A stretch of 64,000 nucleotides of DNA from the NCBI GenBank assembly GCA_963736525.1, contig CAVTPF010000014.1, positions 429,783 to 493,782 on the forward strand, given 5' to 3'. Position numbers and translations under genes: made by a program. How positions within the stretch are numbered: position 1 is the first letter of the stretch; each line of letters opens with the position of its first letter. This stretch comes from Bog-473 sp963736525. Lineage in GTDB: Bacteria > Actinomycetota > Acidimicrobiia > Acidimicrobiales > RAAP-2. Under the pieces are notes generated by a model. It was not told the DNA's origin and did not search any database. It saw only the letters and a program-made list of their open reading frames with translations. This document shows positions 7,809-16,043 of the stretch, piece after piece.

Positions 7809-9434
7809 TCAGCCCGAGGCCGCCCCGATCTCCTCCATCGACTCGGCCCGGTGGCGCTTGTAGTCGACCTTGCCGTTGGGCGCCCGCCCGATCGTCTCGA
7901 CGGACCGCACGCGCCGGGGGGCCTTGTAGTGGGCCAGCCGCGCCTTCACGTGCTGAATCAGCTCGGCCTCACCGGGCGACGTGACCCCCTCGACCGGCTC
8001 TACGACCGCCACGATCTGCTCGCCGTAGGTCGGGTGCGGGATTCCGACCACGACGGCGTCGCGCACCGCATCGTGCGTCTTCAGCGCCTCCTCCACCTCC
8101 TCGGGGAAGATCTTCTCCCCGCCGGAGTTGATGCAGACCGACCCCCGGCCCAACAGGTGGATGGTGCCGTCGACATCGACCTGGGCGTAGTCGCCCGGGA
8201 TGGAGTAGCGCACGCCGTCGATGACCTTGAAGGTCCGGTTCGACTTGTCCTCGTCCTTGTAGTACCCGAGCGGGTTGCGCCCGCCCAGCGCGAGCACGCC
8301 CACCTCCTCGGAACCGGGCGGCACCTCGCGGCCGTCCTCGGTCAGCACCTTGACGTCGGGCCCGAGCGTGAACGACGCCGTCTTTGCGGCTGCACCGCCG
8401 CCCGAGATGGACATGCCCATGCCGAGGGCCTCCGACGAGCTGAACGCGTCAGCCAGGAACATGGCGGCGTGATGGGCGAGCAAGCGCTCCTTGACGGGCT
8501 CGCTCCACATCGCGCCGGAGGAGATCACCATCAAGAGTGAGCTGAGGTCCCATTTCCCCGGGTTCTCGTCGAGGACGGCCAACAGCGGGCGGGAGAAGGG
8601 GTCGCCGACGATCACGAGCCCGTTGACCCTCTCGCGCTCGATGGTGTCGAGCATCTCCACCGGGTCGTACGTGCGCGACTCGAGCAGGCACACCCGTCCG
8701 CCCTCGGTGAGCGTCGTGTTCGCGGTGAAGGCGCCGGTGCCGTGCATGAGCGGGCAGGCGGGCATCAGGGTCACGCCGCCCGGGCTGGCCACCAGAGCGG
8801 CGCGCACGCCCTCCATCCCTCCGTTGACGTCGTAGTGGCGTACGCCGCCGTCGATCAGGCGGGCGAAGAGGTCGTCCTGGCGCCACATGACGCCCTTGGG
8901 CATGCCCGTGGTGCCACCCGTGTAGAGCATGTAGAGGTCGTCGCCGCTGCGCCCCCACGGCGCTGCGGCACGCCCGACCGCGCACTTCATCGCGTCCTCG
9001 TAGGGCGTGGCCCAGTCGGGGCAGGGCCCGGAGCCGTCGTCGACCCACAGCCAGCCCTTCACGCTGGGGACGCGGTCGAGGATCCCCTCAATGCGGTCGG
9101 CGAACGCGCCATGGAACACCACCGCCACCGCGTCGGCGTTCTCCCACAGGTAGGTCAGCTCGTCGTCGCCGTAGCGGTAGTTGGTATTGACGGGGACGAG
9201 GCCGACCTTCATGGCGGCGAAGGTGGCCTGGATGTACTCAGGGGCGTTGTAGAGGTAGACGGCCACCTTGTCCTGCCGGGCGACACCGAGGTCGAGCAGG
9301 AACTGCGCGACGCCGTCGGCACCGCGGTCGAAGTCGCCCCATGTCATGTTGCGGCTCCCCTGGGTGATGGCCACGGCCTCCGGTTGCACGTCGGCGACCG
9401 TCTCCCAGACGTCTGCGTAATTCCAGTCAGTCAT
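7809..9434 (-). CDS. Acyl-CoA synthetase, AMP-binding (second FadD paralogue)
   Basis: A 541-residue ANL enzyme closely related in layout to the one at 1822-3453. The AMP-binding loop YTGGTTGMPKGV is at about 171-182. GDYAQVDVDGT, GRGSVCINSGGEKIFPEEVE and a C-terminal NGKVDYKRH with the catalytic-type Lys are also present. ATG 9434 is preferred over the upstream GTG at 9452 because of a GGAG element about ten bases before it. It is divergent from the acyl-CoA dehydrogenase gene at 9500, with 65 bases between them, which places activation and first beta-oxidation step under a shared control region. The chain length or ring substrate is not readable from the sequence. Confidence 0.93.
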   Translation of the reverse strand: MTDWNYADVWETVADVQPEAVAITQGSRNMTWGDFDRGADGVAQFLLDLGVARQDKVAVYLYNAPEYIQATFAAMKVGLVPVNTNYRYGDDELTYLWENADAVAVVFHGAFADRIEGILDRVPSVKGWLWVDDGSGPCPDWATPYEDAMKCAVGRAAAPWGRSGDDLYMLYTGGTTGMPKGVMWRQDDLFARLIDGGVRHYDVNGGMEGVRAALVASPGGVTLMPACPLMHGTGAFTANTTLTEGGRVCLLESRTYDPVEMLDTIERERVNGLVIVGDPFSRPLLAVLDENPGKWDLSSLLMVISSGAMWSEPVKERLLAHHAAMFLADAFSSSEALGMGMSISGGGAAAKTASFTLGPDVKVLTEDGREVPPGSEEVGVLALGGRNPLGYYKDEDKSNRTFKVIDGVRYSIPGDYAQVDVDGTIHLLGRGSVCINSGGEKIFPEEVEEALKTHDAVRDAVVVGIPHPTYGEQIVAVVEPVEGVTSPGEAELIQHVKARLAHYKAPRRVRSVETIGRAPNGKVDYKRHRAESMEEIGAASG

Positions 9435-9499
9435 GCATGCTCCGTTCGCCACCGTTCCAGCGCCGTCCGCCGACCCCCGTCAGCCCCGCCCCCGCCGAC

Positions 9500-10675
9500 A
9501 TGCGTGAAGCGAGACACGCAGCCTACGCTGCCGCCGTGGATCTCGGCCTGCCAGGCGGCGACGACCCCCGCCGTCGACGCGTCAGGGACTGGCTGGCCGA
9601 GCACCCCCGCCCGACCGGCCGCCAGCTCGCCGAGGCCGGCTACGTCGTGCCCCACTGGGCCCCGCCCTACGGCCTCGATGCCGACCCGCTCACCCAGCTG
9701 ATGATCGACGAGGAGCTGCGGGCGGCCGGCGTGCGTCGCCCGGTCAACCCGATCGGCATCGGGTGGGCGGGGCCGACACTCATGTACGCCGGCACCGAGG
9801 AGCAGAAGGAACGGTGGCTCTGGCCGCTGCTCGCCGGCGAGGAGTTCTGGTGCCAGCTGTTCTCCGAGCCAGGGGCCGGCTCGGACCTGGCCTCGCTGAC
9901 CACCCGGGCCGAGCGCGACGGCGACCACTACGTCGTCAACGGGCAGAAGGTGTGGACCAGCTACGCCCACATCGCCCGGTGGGGGATCCTCCTCGCCCGC
10001 ACTGACCAGGCCGCCACCAAGCACATGGGCATCAGCTACTTCGTCTGCCCCATGGACGCCCCAGGCATCGAGATCCGCCCCCTCATCGACATGACGGGCG
10101 AGCACGCCTTCAACGAGGTCTTCTTCACCGACGTCCGCATCCCCGCCGACCACCTCGTGGGACCCGAGCACGGCGGTTGGGAGTTGGCCAAGGTGACGCT
10201 GGGCAACGAGCGGGTCTCGCTCAGTGGCGAGGGCGCGCTGTGGGGGATGGGCCCCACTGCCGACGACCTGGTCGACATCGTCCGAAACGCCGGCGGCACG
10301 CCGGACCCCGTTTCGAGGGACCGCCTCGTCGACGTCTTCATGGAGGGCCAGATCCTGCGCGTCCTGCGCCTCCGCATGGTGTCGGCCGTCCTCGCCGGCC
10401 GCGCCCCCGGGGCCGAGGCCTCGGTCCGTAAGGCGATCGCTGACGCGCACGGCCAGCACATCATGGGCGTGGCCCGCGACCTGGCCGGGCCGCACGCCAT
10501 GCTCACCGGCTCGGGCCCGGTGGGCGGCTGGGGCCCGATGGGCGCCGCCCTGGGCGACCCGACGTGGTCCCGCGGCTTCCTCTTTTCCCCGGCGCTGACC
10601 GTGGGCGGTGGGACCGCCGAGGTGCAGCGCAACATCGTGGCCGAGAAAGTCCTCGGTCTCCCGCGAGACCCCTGA
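9500..10675 (+). CDS. Acyl-CoA dehydrogenase (FadE family)
   Basis: A 391-residue flavoprotein that should oxidise an acyl-CoA to the 2,3-enoyl-CoA with FAD. The FAD/substrate segment CQLFSEPGAGSDLASLTTRA lies near 115-135, followed by VNGQKVWTSYAH. The C-terminus has the family signature GGTAEVQRNIVAEKVLGLPR. ATG 9500 is chosen because it begins a typical helical N-terminus, while the frame upstream to 9437 is proline-rich. The gene is divergently paired with the acyl-CoA synthetase at 7809-9434, which suggests the two act consecutively. The bacterial subfamily with a conserved WxxP loop (MAP..GWAGPTLM) is often linked to branched or steroid-type substrates; that link is inference. Confidence 0.92.
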   Translation: MREARHAAYAAAVDLGLPGGDDPRRRRVRDWLAEHPRPTGRQLAEAGYVVPHWAPPYGLDADPLTQLMIDEELRAAGVRRPVNPIGIGWAGPTLMYAGTEEQKERWLWPLLAGEEFWCQLFSEPGAGSDLASLTTRAERDGDHYVVNGQKVWTSYAHIARWGILLARTDQAATKHMGISYFVCPMDAPGIEIRPLIDMTGEHAFNEVFFTDVRIPADHLVGPEHGGWELAKVTLGNERVSLSGEGALWGMGPTADDLVDIVRNAGGTPDPVSRDRLVDVFMEGQILRVLRLRMVSAVLAGRAPGAEASVRKAIADAHGQHIMGVARDLAGPHAMLTGSGPVGGWGPMGAALGDPTWSRGFLFSPALTVGGGTAEVQRNIVAEKVLGLPRDP

Positions 10676-10724
10676 GCTCCGGCCGTCACGCGGTCGGTCC
10701 GGGACGGCTCGCCGCCGACCTGCG

Positions 10725-11201
10725 TCAGGTCCCGAGCGGCCCCGCGTGGGCGAAGCCCTGCCGGATGCCCTGGCCCGCCCGGGCCGTGAGCTGCTCGGGC
10801 TCGTAGAGCATGAGGTAGGCGTTGCGGGCGTGGTCCCGCGAGCGGTTCTTGAAGACCATGGCCAACGTCGCCGGATCGTCGGACTCGTCCTCGTGCACGA
10901 ACACCTCGAGGATCGGCGTGTTCGTCATGAGCTGGGCCATCATGATCCCCGTCGACGCCTCGTGGGCGCAGACCTTGTCGACCTTCTCCCTGCCCGGCAT
11001 CCCCAGGGCCACCACGATGCGGCAGCCCTCTTCTTCGATGAGCTTCTTGGCTGCCACGGCTAGGTCCTTGAAGCCGGGGACGGTACGGCGCACGGTGGTG
11101 AAGCGGGTGCCGTAGCCAGGGCACTCGGACAGCTCGCCGAGCGCCTCGGCGCCCATGTCGTAGCGGGCGAACATGGTGTCGACGACGCCGATCAGGTCCA
11201 T
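10725..11201 (-). CDS. ribC: Archaeal-type riboflavin synthase
   Basis: A 158-residue protein that matches the archaeal riboflavin synthase family along its whole length, not the usual bacterial RibE. Recognised segments are the N-terminal VVDTMFARYDMGAEALGEL, RRTVPGFKDLAVAAKKL, the ALGMPG loop, KVCAHEAS, QLMTNTPILEVFVHEDE and the C-terminal LTARAGQGIRQGFAHAGP. The enzyme dismutates two 6,7-dimethyl-8-ribityllumazine molecules into riboflavin and a pyrimidine by-product that lumazine synthase can recycle. It evolved from a lumazine-synthase-like fold. No other rib gene is nearby. It is divergent from bioA with 53 bases between starts. Length and motifs are intact, so it is likely functional. 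Confidence 0.92.
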   Translation of the reverse strand: MDLIGVVDTMFARYDMGAEALGELSECPGYGTRFTTVRRTVPGFKDLAVAAKKLIEEEGCRIVVALGMPGREKVDKVCAHEASTGIMMAQLMTNTPILEVFVHEDESDDPATLAMVFKNRSRDHARNAYLMLYEPEQLTARAGQGIRQGFAHAGPLGT

Positions 11202-11254
11202 GGCTCATTCTCGCGCAATGGACCCGCCGCCCCGGCTGCGACCAGACTTGGGGC

Positions 11255-12568
11255 ATGAACACCACCAACTCGAGCCCGAGGTCCTGGGTCGAGCGCGACG
11301 CGGCCGTGGTCTGGCACGGGTTCACGCAGATGGCGGCGTATGTCGACAACGCACCCCTCGTCGTCGAGCGCGCCGAAGGGCGTGAGTTGATCGATGCCGA
11401 GGGGCGTCGCTACCTCGATGCCATCTCGTCGCTCTGGGTGAACACGCTGGGGCACCGGGTCCCCGAGCTCGATGCCGCCCTGGCGGCCCAGGCCGCCAAG
11501 GTCGCCCACTCGACGATGCTCGGGAATGGCAACACGGTCGTGGTCGAGCTGGCCGAGGCGCTCGCCGACGTCGTGCCCGTCGACGACCCACACTTCCTCT
11601 TCGCGGGCGACGGCGCCGTGGCGGTCGAGCAGGCGCTCAAGATCGCGTTTCAGTACTGGGTCAACGAGGGCGTCGAGAGGCGTACCTCCTTCTTGGCGCT
11701 CGGCGACGCGTACCACGGCGACACCATCGGCTCGCTGTCGCTCGGGGATGGCGGCGTCTTCAGCGCGGTGTTCGCGCCTTTGTGCTTTCCGGTGGTCCGC
11801 ACGCCCGGATATGCGGACCCCGGCTGGGCGGCCAAGGCGTGCGCCGCGATCGAGGCGCACGGCGCGGAGCTGGCCGCCGTCGTGCTCGAGCCCCTGGTGC
11901 AGGGCGCGTCGGGGATGTTGTGTGCCTCCGCCGACGATGTGCGGCGGGTCGGCGAGGCGTGCCGTCAGGCCGGCACCCTCCTGATCTGCGACGAGGTGGC
12001 GACCGGGTTCGGGCGGACCGGCACGTTGTTCGCCTCCGAGCAGTGCGGGCTGCGTCCGGACCTGCTCTGCCTGGGCAAGGGGATCACCGGCGGGTACCTC
12101 GCCATGTCGGCGACGGTGGCGTCCGGCGAGGTGTTCGGCGCGTTCCTCGGCGCCGATCTCGGTCCGGAGACCTTCTACCACGGGCACTCCTACGGCGGGA
12201 ACGCGCTGGCGGCGGGAGTCGCGCTCGAGCACCTGCGCCTCCTCGAGTCCTGGGACGTCCTGGCCAACGTGCGGGCGCGCGCGGACCAGCTCTCGTCCCT
12301 CCTCGGGCAACGGGTGGCCGGTCGGGCCGCGGTGCGCGAGATCCGCCAGCGCGGGCTGATGGTCGGGATCGAGTTGGCCCCGCCCGAGCCGGGGCTGCGG
12401 TGGGGGCGCCGCGCGTGTGCGGGCGCCGTATCGAGGGGCGTGCTGCTCCGGCCGCTCGGTGACGTGGTGGTGCTGATGCCGCCGCTCACCGTCACGGAGG
12501 ACGAGGTGGTCCGGATCGTCGATGCTCTCGACGGGGCGCTCGACGACATGGCGTCGGGCCAGACGTGA
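11255..12568 (+). CDS. bioA: Adenosylmethionine-8-amino-7-oxononanoate aminotransferase
   Basis: A 437-residue PLP-dependent class III aminotransferase for the third-from-last step of biotin synthesis, making 7,8-diaminononanoate with S-adenosylmethionine as amino donor. The N-terminal VWHGFTQMAAY and SSLWVNTLGHRVPELD segments are typical of BioA. The phosphate-binding loop is FAGDGAVAVEQALKIAFQYW, ICDEVATGFGRTG holds the PLP-pyridine Asp, and the Schiff-base Lys is K275 in LCLGKGITGG. The stop overlaps the bioF GTG start by four bases, and bioD follows, so the three are an operon. ATG 11255 follows a short leader from the divergent ribC gene; no biotin-repressor site was recognised. Confidence 0.95.
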   Translation: MNTTNSSPRSWVERDAAVVWHGFTQMAAYVDNAPLVVERAEGRELIDAEGRRYLDAISSLWVNTLGHRVPELDAALAAQAAKVAHSTMLGNGNTVVVELAEALADVVPVDDPHFLFAGDGAVAVEQALKIAFQYWVNEGVERRTSFLALGDAYHGDTIGSLSLGDGGVFSAVFAPLCFPVVRTPGYADPGWAAKACAAIEAHGAELAAVVLEPLVQGASGMLCASADDVRRVGEACRQAGTLLICDEVATGFGRTGTLFASEQCGLRPDLLCLGKGITGGYLAMSATVASGEVFGAFLGADLGPETFYHGHSYGGNALAAGVALEHLRLLESWDVLANVRARADQLSSLLGQRVAGRAAVREIRQRGLMVGIELAPPEPGLRWGRRACAGAVSRGVLLRPLGDVVVLMPPLTVTEDEVVRIVDALDGALDDMASGQT

Positions 12569-13737
12569 GCGGGAGTCCCTGGGACGCCCGGATCCGTGAC
12601 TCGCTCGCCCGGGTGGTCGACGAGGACCGTTGGCGCGCGCCCCGCGAGTTCGACGCGCTGGGACCGGCGGGCGCCCTCGAGGGGGCGCCGGTCGTGTCGT
12701 TTGCGTCGAACGACTATCTCGGCTTGAGCTCCCACCCGGCCGTGGTGGGGGCCGCCATCGAAGCCCTGGAGCGCTGGGGCGCCGGATCGGGTGCATCACG
12801 GCTGGTGACCGGGACGCGCCCCATTCACAGCGACCTCGAACTGGCCCTGGCCGATTGGAAGGGAGCCGAGGCCGCTGTCTGTTTCCCGACCGGGTTCGCC
12901 GCGAACCTCGGCGTGCTCTGCGCGCTCTGCGGACCCGGGGTCCGCGTCCTCTCGGACGAGTTGAATCACGCCAGCATCATCGACGGGTGCCGGCTCTCGC
13001 GTGCATCCGTCACTGTCTACCGGCACCGTGACCTCCAGCACCTCGAGGAGTTGCTGTCCGCCACCGGGAGCGCGACCCGCGGCCCTGCCGCGAGCCCGGC
13101 GATCGTCGTGACCGACACGGTCTTCTCCATGGACGGGGATGCGGCGCCGGTCGACGAGCTCGTGTCCTTGTGCGCCCGCCACGGCGCGCTGCTGGTGCTC
13201 GACGAGGCCCATGCCGTGCTCGGCCCGTCGGTCCCCACCGCACGCGGCGCAGCGATCGTCCGAGTCGGCACCCTCTCGAAGACGCTCGGGTCACTGGGGG
13301 GATTCGTCGCGGCGTCGCGTGACGTGGTCGACCTCCTGGTCAACCGGGCCCGTCCCTACATCTTCTCCACCGCGTCCACCCCTGCCGATGCGGCCGCGGC
13401 GCTGGCTGCGCTCGGCGTCCTGCGATCCGACGAAGGGGCTGCGCTCATGGCCCGTCTGGCCGCCCTGGTGCAGCGAGTCGTCGACGCGGGGTTGGCGGCG
13501 CCTGGTCACCCGAGCCCGATCATCCCCGTCGTCCTCGGGAGCGAGGCGCGCGCCGTGGAGGCATCGACGACGCTCCTGGCGGAGGGTCTGTGGGTGCCGG
13601 CCATCCGGCCGCCCACCGTGCCGACCGGGACGAGCCGCCTGCGCGTCACGCTGTCGGCCGCGCACTGCGACGAGGACGCGGATCGGCTGCTCACTGCGCT
13701 CCTGCGTGTGCGGTCGCCCCTGCCGGCCACGCTCTGA
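12565..13737 (+). CDS. bioF: 8-amino-7-oxononanoate synthase
   Basis: A 390-residue alpha-oxoamine synthase that joins pimeloyl thioester with L-alanine. VVSFASNDYLGLSSHP near the N-terminus and GSGASRLVTGTRPIHSDLE are family signatures. VTDTVFSMDGDAAPVDEL and LVLDEAHAVLG follow, and the PLP-binding Lys is K239 in VGTLSKTLGSLGG. Translation starts at GTG 12565 inside the GTGA overlap with the bioA stop, which implies translational coupling. The bioD GTG follows 11 bases after the stop. Pimeloyl-supply genes (bioC, bioH or others) were not seen in this window. Confidence 0.95.
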   Translation: MSGSPWDARIRDSLARVVDEDRWRAPREFDALGPAGALEGAPVVSFASNDYLGLSSHPAVVGAAIEALERWGAGSGASRLVTGTRPIHSDLELALADWKGAEAAVCFPTGFAANLGVLCALCGPGVRVLSDELNHASIIDGCRLSRASVTVYRHRDLQHLEELLSATGSATRGPAASPAIVVTDTVFSMDGDAAPVDELVSLCARHGALLVLDEAHAVLGPSVPTARGAAIVRVGTLSKTLGSLGGFVAASRDVVDLLVNRARPYIFSTASTPADAAAALAALGVLRSDEGAALMARLAALVQRVVDAGLAAPGHPSPIIPVVLGSEARAVEASTTLLAEGLWVPAIRPPTVPTGTSRLRVTLSAAHCDEDADRLLTALLRVRSPLPATL

Positions 13738-13748
13738 GCGGCGACGAC

Positions 13749-14438
13749 GTGCGTCCCCACAGGCTGGTGGTTGTCGTCGGTACCGGAACAGACGTCGGGA
13801 AGACGTGGGTCGCCGCCCGCCTCCTGGGCGACCTGCGCGCCGCCGGCGTCACCGTTGCCGCCCGCAAGCCGGCGCAGTCCTTCGACCGGTACGACGACCC
13901 CTCGGCTCGTGATGCCGCGGTTCTCGGTGCGGCGAGTCACGAGGAGCCCGAGTCGGTGTGCCCCCCGCATCGTTGGTATGCGGTACCGATGGCTCCCCCG
14001 ATGGCGGCAGACGTGCTGGGTCGTCCTTCGTTCGGCCTCGGCGACCTGCTGCGGGAGCTGTCGTGGCCGGGGAGGCCGGTCGACGTCGGCGTGGTCGAGA
14101 CGGCCGGCGGCGTCCGTTCACCCCTGGCCGACGACGGCGACGGTGTCGCCATGTGCAGAGCGCTCGCTCCCGATCTCGTGGTGTTGGTTGCCGACGCAGG
14201 GCTGGGGACGATCAACGCAGTGCGGCTGACGGCCGACGTGCTCGACGCGCCCTGCGTGGTCGCACTGAATCGCTATGATCCCTCCTCCGATCTGCATGCG
14301 CGCAACCTCGACTGGTTGCGACGGCGTGACGAGTTGCGGGTGGTGGTGCTGCCCGGAGGGGAGGCGGAACTGGTGGCTGTCGTCCGCGGTGGCGTCGCCC
14401 CGCCGGGGCCACCGCCGCGGCCGGCCGGCGCCTCGTGA
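13749..14438 (+). CDS. bioD: Dethiobiotin synthetase
   Basis: A 229-residue P-loop enzyme that closes the ureido ring of dethiobiotin from diaminononanoate, CO2 and ATP. The nucleotide loop GTGTDVGKTW is at 11-20, followed by ARKPAQSFD with the substrate-binding Lys and by VVETAGGVRSPLADDGDG. GTG 13749 is chosen because it places the loop at the usual distance from the N-terminus; the frame upstream overlaps bioF and is arginine-rich. The last 25 residues are Pro/Gly-rich and unlike the family, which may be a lineage-specific tail. It ends the plus-strand biotin operon; bioB lies 1.6 kb away on the other strand. Confidence 0.93.
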   Translation: MRPHRLVVVVGTGTDVGKTWVAARLLGDLRAAGVTVAARKPAQSFDRYDDPSARDAAVLGAASHEEPESVCPPHRWYAVPMAPPMAADVLGRPSFGLGDLLRELSWPGRPVDVGVVETAGGVRSPLADDGDGVAMCRALAPDLVVLVADAGLGTINAVRLTADVLDAPCVVALNRYDPSSDLHARNLDWLRRRDELRVVVLPGGEAELVAVVRGGVAPPGPPPRPAGAS

Positions 14439-14498
14439 TGTGCGGTGAGGCGCCTCGGCTAGCGTCTCGCCGAAACCACAAGGGGGCCTGGGAGTCGG

Positions 14499-15989
14499 GT
14501 GAAGCTGCAGGAGGCCGATGGACCGATTGCTGCGGTGATCGGTCCCGGATTCGAGTCGCCCACGAGAGAATGGGTCGTCGCGGCGCTCCTGTTCGGGCTC
14601 ATGCTGGTCGAGGGCTTCCGGGAGGGCGGCTTCTGGCCGGGTGACGCGTTCGTCGCCGTTGTGGCGTCGATCGTCTTCCTGCCTGCTGCCCTGATCGCCA
14701 ATCCGCCCGACCGCCGGAGCGCGGCGGTGATTGCCAGCCTCCTGGTGCTGGCGACGTGGTGGCTCGTCCGGGCGGCGACGGCGGGCCCCGTCGCCGCGTT
14801 CCTCCCTCTCGGGGCGAGCTTCGTGGCCTTTGCCGCGGCCTTCGCCGCGGTGCGTCCGCTCCGGGGCCGAGCCCGGGAGGTGGCGGCGCTCGGCGTTGCG
14901 TGCCTCGGGGCGACGGGGGCAGTCGTTGGGTTCGCCGGCTTGGTCTGGCGCTGGTACCCGATGGCCATGCCTGCGCAGGGCCTGTGGCGGCTGTCGTCGA
15001 CGTTGACCTACTCCGACGCGGCGGGCCTCGTGTTGGGTGTCTGCCTTCTGCTCGCGCTGGGCTCGGACGTGTACCCCTGGGTGACCCGCGTTGCCATGTG
15101 CCTCTGCGCCGCCGGCCTCCTCGCAACGCAGAGCCGGGGCGCCTACGTCGCGTTTGCCTGTGCCGCTGCCATCGTGCCGTGGCGCCGCTTTTTGCAGTTT
15201 CTCGTCCCGCTGGTGTCGGGCGCCGCTCTTGGCATCGCGGCGATCGCCACCTCGTCCGACGTGGGCCATGTGCCGTGGTTGGGTGCGGTGTTCGCGGTGG
15301 CCGCCGCCGTCGCCGCCGTCGTTCGATGGGACCCACTCTCGGTGGGGTTCGGCCTCCGGGCGCGCATGGCGGTGGGTCTGGCGCTGACCGCGTGCGCCGC
15401 AGGAGTGGCCGCGCTGCTGCGTCACGAGCTCGCCGTGCGGGCGTTCGCGCCGAGCGATCAGGACCGCTCGGTGGAATGGTCTGCCGCGCTCCACCAGTGG
15501 AGTGGTGCACCCGTCCTGGGTGTCGGCCCGGATCGCCTGCTCGTCTTCCAAGCCGCGGACGGGACGTACGCACATTTCGTGCACAACGAGTACCTGCAGA
15601 TTGCCGCCGATTGCGGGATCGTCGGCGTGGTGCTGCTCGTCGTGGCGGCCATAGCCGTCATTCGGGTTGCACGCCGCGTCGACGTGCTCTCTTCCTGCGC
15701 CACATCGGGGTTGCTGTGCTGTGCCGTCGTAGGAGTGCTCGACTTCGACTGGCATCTCACGTTCGTCGGTTTCCTCGGTGGATGGTGCCTAGGACTGGCA
15801 AGCACGGGGCGGAAGGTTCAGGCGGAACGGAGCTCCTGGTGCGCGTCGTCGCGGCAGCGGGCCACCCATCCGGTGGGGACCACGGTCACCGTCATGCGCC
15901 GCCCGCAGTCGGGGCAGAAGCGCGGGGGGTCGAGGGCGCGCCCACATCCGGGGCATGCCGTCGTGGGCCGGCCGCAGCCCGTGCAGTGA
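14499..15989 (+). CDS. O-antigen ligase/polymerase-like multi-span membrane protein
   Basis: A 496-residue frame with about ten to twelve hydrophobic spans between residues 25 and 440. A periplasmic-type segment ends in FVHNEYLQIAADCGIVG near residue 361, the His-Asn-Glu-Tyr-Leu motif typical of Wzy/WaaL and related O-antigen ligases. It probably links or polymerises surface glycans at the membrane; the donor and acceptor are unknown. The recognisable protein ends near residue 440. The remaining 55 residues are Arg/Pro-rich and lie antisense to the small gene at 15818-16012, so this tail may be an accidental extension. The gene interrupts the biotin locus, following bioD by 60 bases. Confidence 0.82.
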   Translation: MKLQEADGPIAAVIGPGFESPTREWVVAALLFGLMLVEGFREGGFWPGDAFVAVVASIVFLPAALIANPPDRRSAAVIASLLVLATWWLVRAATAGPVAAFLPLGASFVAFAAAFAAVRPLRGRAREVAALGVACLGATGAVVGFAGLVWRWYPMAMPAQGLWRLSSTLTYSDAAGLVLGVCLLLALGSDVYPWVTRVAMCLCAAGLLATQSRGAYVAFACAAAIVPWRRFLQFLVPLVSGAALGIAAIATSSDVGHVPWLGAVFAVAAAVAAVVRWDPLSVGFGLRARMAVGLALTACAAGVAALLRHELAVRAFAPSDQDRSVEWSAALHQWSGAPVLGVGPDRLLVFQAADGTYAHFVHNEYLQIAADCGIVGVVLLVVAAIAVIRVARRVDVLSSCATSGLLCCAVVGVLDFDWHLTFVGFLGGWCLGLASTGRKVQAERSSWCASSRQRATHPVGTTVTVMRRPQSGQKRGGSRARPHPGHAVVGRPQPVQ

Positions 15990-16012
15990 GTGGGGGACAC
16001 CGGCCCGGTCAC
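15818..16012 (-). CDS. bsaP: Biotin synthase auxiliary protein (BsaP-like), cysteine-rich
   Basis: A 64-residue protein with three CxxC pairs (C10-C13, C20-C23, C33-C36) and a seventh Cys at 53. The stretch RFCPDCGRRMTVTVVPTGW followed by VARC resembles the small protein encoded after bioB in mycobacteria (Rv1590), reported as an auxiliary protein needed for BioB to make biotin. It begins 31 bases after the bioB stop on the same strand, which is the expected neighbour position. It could bind a metal or an iron-sulfur cluster. It overlaps the 3' end of the ligase-like frame on the other strand by 172 bases. A generic zinc-ribbon protein is the alternative, but motif plus position favour BsaP. 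Confidence 0.8.
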   Translation of the reverse strand: MTGPVSPTHCTGCGRPTTACPGCGRALDPPRFCPDCGRRMTVTVVPTGWVARCRDDAHQELRSA

Positions 16013-16043
16013 GTGGGGATCTTCCGGCCCTTCGGCGGGCTGC

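Noticed and set aside
7809..9434. Possible KstR-like operator before the second acyl-CoA synthetase
   Set aside because: No TnnAACnnGTTnnA match was found in the 65-base space between the synthetase and the dehydrogenase starts.
14118..15755. 545-codon minus-strand frame opposite bioD and the ligase-like gene
   Set aside because: It spans two genes on the other strand, has no domain, and its composition is typical of antisense GC-rich frames.
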